DNA from: Thaumarchaeota archaeon UBA183
GTDB taxonomy: Archaea; Thermoproteota; Nitrososphaeria; Nitrososphaerales; UBA183
Assembly: GCA_002495205.1 (NCBI GenBank)
Contig: DAEE01000064.1
Span: 5,719 to 18,822 of the forward strand
Length of the DNA: 13,104 nt
Reading direction: 5' to 3'
Below are positions 10,914 to 13,104 of this stretch, one piece after another (positions within the stretch are counted from its first letter, which is position 1; each line of letters starts with the position of its first letter). The notes under the pieces were generated by a model. That model was not told where the DNA came from, did no database searches, and saw only the letters and a list, made by a program, of their open reading frames with translations. Both the position numbers and the translations under genes were made by a program.

Positions 10914-12032
10914 TCAGTCCTCGCGCCAGCGGAAGAACCTGACGGCCAAGGCGAAGACCACGACCGAGAGCACAACCAGGAGGCCGCCGTCGAACAGGGC
11001 GGGCCCGTAGTTTCCGTAGATCATTACGTTGTTGAGGCCATCTATCATGTAGTAGAGCGGGAGAACGTGGGCGACCCCCTGGAGGTACATAGGCATCGAA
11101 GAAACGGGGAAGAAGGTCCCTGATAGGAACATCATCGGGAAGGTCACGAGGTTCCCGACCACTGCGGCGGACTCCGGAGTGTTCGAAATCGTCCCCACGA
11201 GCATGCCGAGGGAGACGAAGAAGAACGGCCCGATTACAAGGAACAGACCGATGCCCCAGGTGAGGCCTATATGCGCGCCGAAGACGTATACTCCGACCGC
11301 AGACATCAGGATGAAAGAGACGATGGTGGTCCCTATGTACCAGATTATCTTCGAGAGGAGCCACTCGGTCTTCGTGAGAGGCGTCAGGGAAAGCAGCTTG
11401 AACACCTTGTCCCTCCTGTAGCTGGAGCTGATGTTGACGAGGGAGAACATCGGGCTGGTGAGCGCCGAGAACCCGATGAGGCCGGGAATCAGGAAGTCGA
11501 TGTACTTGTAGTTGGACGACGCAGCAGTCCTCGACGCTATGCCCAGGACGCCGGCAGAGCCGTGCAGATTGAACGAGTTGACGACGTCGCTCGTTATCCC
11601 CATCACGATCGCGCTCGTGGTGGACGCCGGATCCCCGAACAGCGTGATGTTCACCCTCTGGTTGGACTCGTAGGCTGCGCTGAAGCCTGCGGGGATGACT
11701 ATGCCGTCGGAGGCAGACTTCGAGGACAGGTACTGCGAGAAGTTCTGGTCTGCCGCCACCGGTCTTAGGCAGAGGCCCGCGGAGGCGCTGGAACTGCAAT
11801 CGTTAGAAGTACCGTTCACTGCCGCGATGAAGGCCGCACCGATCGGCCCCGAGTCATGGTTCTGGACGTAGACCGTAGTCTGGCTTACGCCGCCCCCTGC
11901 GAAGATGGCGCCAAACAGGAGAATCAGAATAATCGGGAAGATCAGGGTGAAGAAGAACCCCTCCCTACTCCTCACGTTGCTCCTTGCGTGCACCTTTAGT
12001 TCCGCAAGCATCCGTCTGACACTGAAAGCCAA
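10914..12032 (-). CDS. ABC-2 type transporter permease (exporter module 2)
   Basis: The 372-residue protein has TM1 (about 27-45), an extracytoplasmic domain (46-178) with Cys79 and Cys88 that could form a disulfide and several sequons (N73, N97, N128), then five more helices (about 179-200, 228-250, 258-280, 289-309, 346-365). LSLTPLTKTEWLLSK, the family loop between TM2 and TM3, and SGTFFPVSSMP before the last helices are typical of ABC2_membrane exporters. It forms the membrane channel for the ATPase encoded just upstream. The start is TTG 12032: GGAGG lies nine bases upstream inside the ATPase end, and one base separates it from the ATPase stop. ATG 12011 would shorten it by seven residues and has no ribosome site. 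The substrate is unknown; small hydrophobic compounds or lipids are typical. Confidence 0.93.
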   Translation of the reverse strand: MAFSVRRMLAELKVHARSNVRSREGFFFTLIFPIILILLFGAIFAGGGVSQTTVYVQNHDSGPIGAAFIAAVNGTSNDCSSSASAGLCLRPVAADQNFSQYLSSKSASDGIVIPAGFSAAYESNQRVNITLFGDPASTTSAIVMGITSDVVNSFNLHGSAGVLGIASRTAASSNYKYIDFLIPGLIGFSALTSPMFSLVNISSSYRRDKVFKLLSLTPLTKTEWLLSKIIWYIGTTIVSFILMSAVGVYVFGAHIGLTWGIGLFLVIGPFFFVSLGMLVGTISNTPESAAVVGNLVTFPMMFLSGTFFPVSSMPMYLQGVAHVLPLYYMIDGLNNVMIYGNYGPALFDGGLLVVLSVVVFALAVRFFRWRED

Positions 12033-12033
12033 T

Positions 12034-12957
12034 CTACTCTCCCTCCTTCTCGGGCCTTCCTTCCGGGCCCACGAGGCGCAGGAACACATCCTCGAGGCTG
12101 TCCCTCCTCACTGTCAGGTCGCCCCATTGCGTCCCTGACTCCTCAATTGACCCGAGCGCGACCATGGCGTCGTCCTTGTCTCGAAGAGAGATCACGACTG
12201 TCCCGTTCGGCCCCTTCTCCGCATTCAGCCTGGTGTTCTCCTTCAGGTACGCAAGCAGATCGTCGCCCGCTTTGACGATCATCTTCTGTCCTGAGCCGTA
12301 CCTGCTTTCAATCTGCTCCGTCGTCCCTATGGCGGCTATCTTGCCGTGGTTCATGATGGCGACCCTGTCCGCAAGCTCCTCCGCCTCCTCCAGGTAGTGG
12401 GTCGTGAGCATCACGGTCCTCCCTTCGTTCTTCAGCTTCCGGATGACCTCCCAGACTGCCCTCCTCGCCTGCGGGTCGAGCCCGGTGGTCGGCTCGTCGA
12501 GGAATATCACCTCGGGGTCGTTGACGAGGGACAACGCCATTCCAAGCTTCTGCTTCTGTCCTCCGGACAGGTTCTGAAACCAGATGTTCGCCGCGTCTTC
12601 GAGTATCACCCTCCGCAGCATCTCGTCAGGGTCCACCTTCGTGCCGAATAGCGCCCCGTAGTACGCTATCGCCTCCCTCGGCGTCGGGTAGTCCAGGAAC
12701 TTGAAACCCTGCGGAATCACCCCGATCCTCTTGTGGAGGTCGTATCCCTTGCTCCAAGGGTCCAGGTCGAGAACCCTGGCCGTCCCACCGTCCTGCTGCC
12801 TCAGTCCCTCAAGGATTTCGATGGTGGTGGTCTTCCCTGCCCCGTTGGGCCCGAGGAGGGAGAACACCTCTCCTTTCTCGACCGTGAATGAGACGCCGTC
12901 GACCGCGCGAAGCTGCCCGTAGTTCTTCAGGAGGCCTTCTACTGTGATGGCGGGCAA
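12034..12957 (-). CDS. ABC transporter ATP-binding protein (ABC-2 exporter module 2)
   Basis: The 307-residue ATPase has Walker A GPNGAGKT (36-43), Q-loop Gln83 (IPQGFKF), signature LSGGQKQK (130-137), Walker B VIFLDEP (150-156) with Glu155, D-loop LDPQ (160-163) and switch His187 (TTHYLEEAEEL). After the catalytic core (to about 220) comes a C-terminal extension (about 225-300) of the kind found in drug/Na+ exporter ATPases, ending in SLEDVFLRLVG. It energises the permease encoded one base downstream. The start is TTG 12957, since no ATG lies near and a TATA-like box (TCTAAATA, minus strand) is about 29 bases upstream, giving a leaderless message. It is paralogous in layout to the ATPase at 531-1295, but the signature (SGGQ versus SGGM) and the extension differ. 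Confidence 0.95.
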   Translation of the reverse strand: MPAITVEGLLKNYGQLRAVDGVSFTVEKGEVFSLLGPNGAGKTTTIEILEGLRQQDGGTARVLDLDPWSKGYDLHKRIGVIPQGFKFLDYPTPREAIAYYGALFGTKVDPDEMLRRVILEDAANIWFQNLSGGQKQKLGMALSLVNDPEVIFLDEPTTGLDPQARRAVWEVIRKLKNEGRTVMLTTHYLEEAEELADRVAIMNHGKIAAIGTTEQIESRYGSGQKMIVKAGDDLLAYLKENTRLNAEKGPNGTVVISLRDKDDAMVALGSIEESGTQWGDLTVRRDSLEDVFLRLVGPEGRPEKEGE

Positions 12958-12982
12958 CTCAAAGCGCGACGGGCCAAGTCCG

Positions 12983-12990
12983 TATTTAGA
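12983..12990 (-). promoter_or_regulatory. TATA box for exporter module 2 (leaderless TTG start)
   Basis: The minus strand reads TCTAAATA, centred about 29-30 bases upstream of TTG 12957. Confidence 0.5.
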
Positions 12991-13008
12991 CGATTCTCCT
13001 AGCGAGCG

Positions 13009-13104
13009 TTAGGTGCTTGATTGCGGAGCTTCCCAGCCCCAGGGCCTGCGCCTCCGCCACCTCCCCCCGAACAGAATCATCGCGACCCCACCCAGGAGGA
13101 GGAC
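13009..13104 (-). CDS. C-terminal end of a membrane protein (cut by right edge)
   Basis: Reading from the right edge, the minus strand gives 31 residues and a TAA stop at 13009-13011. The segment is a membrane helix (VLLLGGVAMILFGG) followed by a strongly basic, Trp-containing tail (RWRRRRPWGW, then EAPQSST). A hydrophobic stretch running into a run of arginines is what a last TM helix with a cytoplasmic end looks like. The upstream gene is outside the window, so family and function cannot be told. The frame is short, and other minus-strand phases were not excluded by any motif. Confidence 0.45.
   Translation of the reverse strand, partial: VLLLGGVAMILFGGRWRRRRPWGWEAPQSST

Noticed and set aside
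10612..11799. Long 395-residue minus-strand open frame through the permease gene
   Set aside because: Only its last 85 residues are a real protein (the HTH_45-like gene). The rest is Arg/Pro/His-rich with no domain and lies in another phase of a clear six-TM permease, a usual effect of GC-rich codons.
1..13104. CRISPR array, tRNA, rRNA, IS element or att site
   Set aside because: I saw no evenly spaced direct repeats, cloverleaf with T-loop, rRNA-like conserved stretch, transposase motif or flanking long inverted repeats. Small structured RNAs cannot be excluded by eye.

Overview
The window looks like chromosomal DNA of a GC-rich archaeon. Several genes have a TATA-like box about 26-30 bp upstream of the start codon with almost no leader (genes starting at 3255, 3901, 8889, 10564 and 12957). 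TTG is used repeatedly as a start codon, arginine is mostly AGG/AGA, and the regulators are of types common in archaea (double Lrp/AsnC, HxlR, a short HTH_45-like winged helix, a membrane-tethered winged helix). A PPOX protein of the F420-type subgroup fits an F420-using lineage. A Nitrososphaerota (Thaumarchaeota)-like or Thermoplasmatota-like origin is plausible, but I cannot fix the phylum from this sequence. I see no rRNA, tRNA, CRISPR array, IS element or integrase, and no intergenic gap reaches 300 bases (the longest is about 120).

Layout. (1) 1-1295, minus: an ABC-2 exporter, ATPase followed by a permease cut by the left edge. (2) 1417-2325, minus: a duplicated Lrp/AsnC-type regulator just upstream of it. 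(3) 2416-4371, minus: an EamA/DMT transporter, a 61-residue His/Cys-rich mini-protein coupled to a CoA_binding_2 (YccU-like) protein, and a DUF1801 protein. (4) 4440-7023: a probable cell-surface cluster. It holds a 59-residue single-TM protein, a 451-residue DUF4349-PKD membrane protein with nine N-glycosylation sequons, a divergent membrane-anchored winged-helix regulator, and a Ser/Thr-rich protein with a TM at each end. (5) 7040-8825: an hxlR-type gene divergent from a PPOX/F420-type flavoprotein that is coupled to an HtrA-like serine protease without a membrane anchor. The shared promoter is a 13-bp palindromic TATA box with an 11-bp inverted repeat at the presumed hxlR start site. (6) 8889-10191, plus: a compact VOC / ArsR / SRPBCC operon. 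(7) 10208-12957, minus: a second ABC-2 exporter (ATPase, permease) followed by an HTH_45-like protein and a two-TM protein. (8) 13009-13104, minus: the C-terminal end of another membrane protein.

How they may work together. The window reads as a set of small stress/export modules, each with its own one-component regulator, rather than one pathway. The two ABC modules are paralogous in organisation and probably export small hydrophobic compounds or lipids. The HxlR/PPOX/HtrA unit suggests a redox or quinone/electrophile response linked to protein quality control. The DUF4349-PKD / tethered-wHTH / Ser-Thr-rich cluster is the least familiar part and the best candidate for an undescribed cell-envelope sensing system. 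That reading is inference from architecture and gene order; no function is proven by the sequence.
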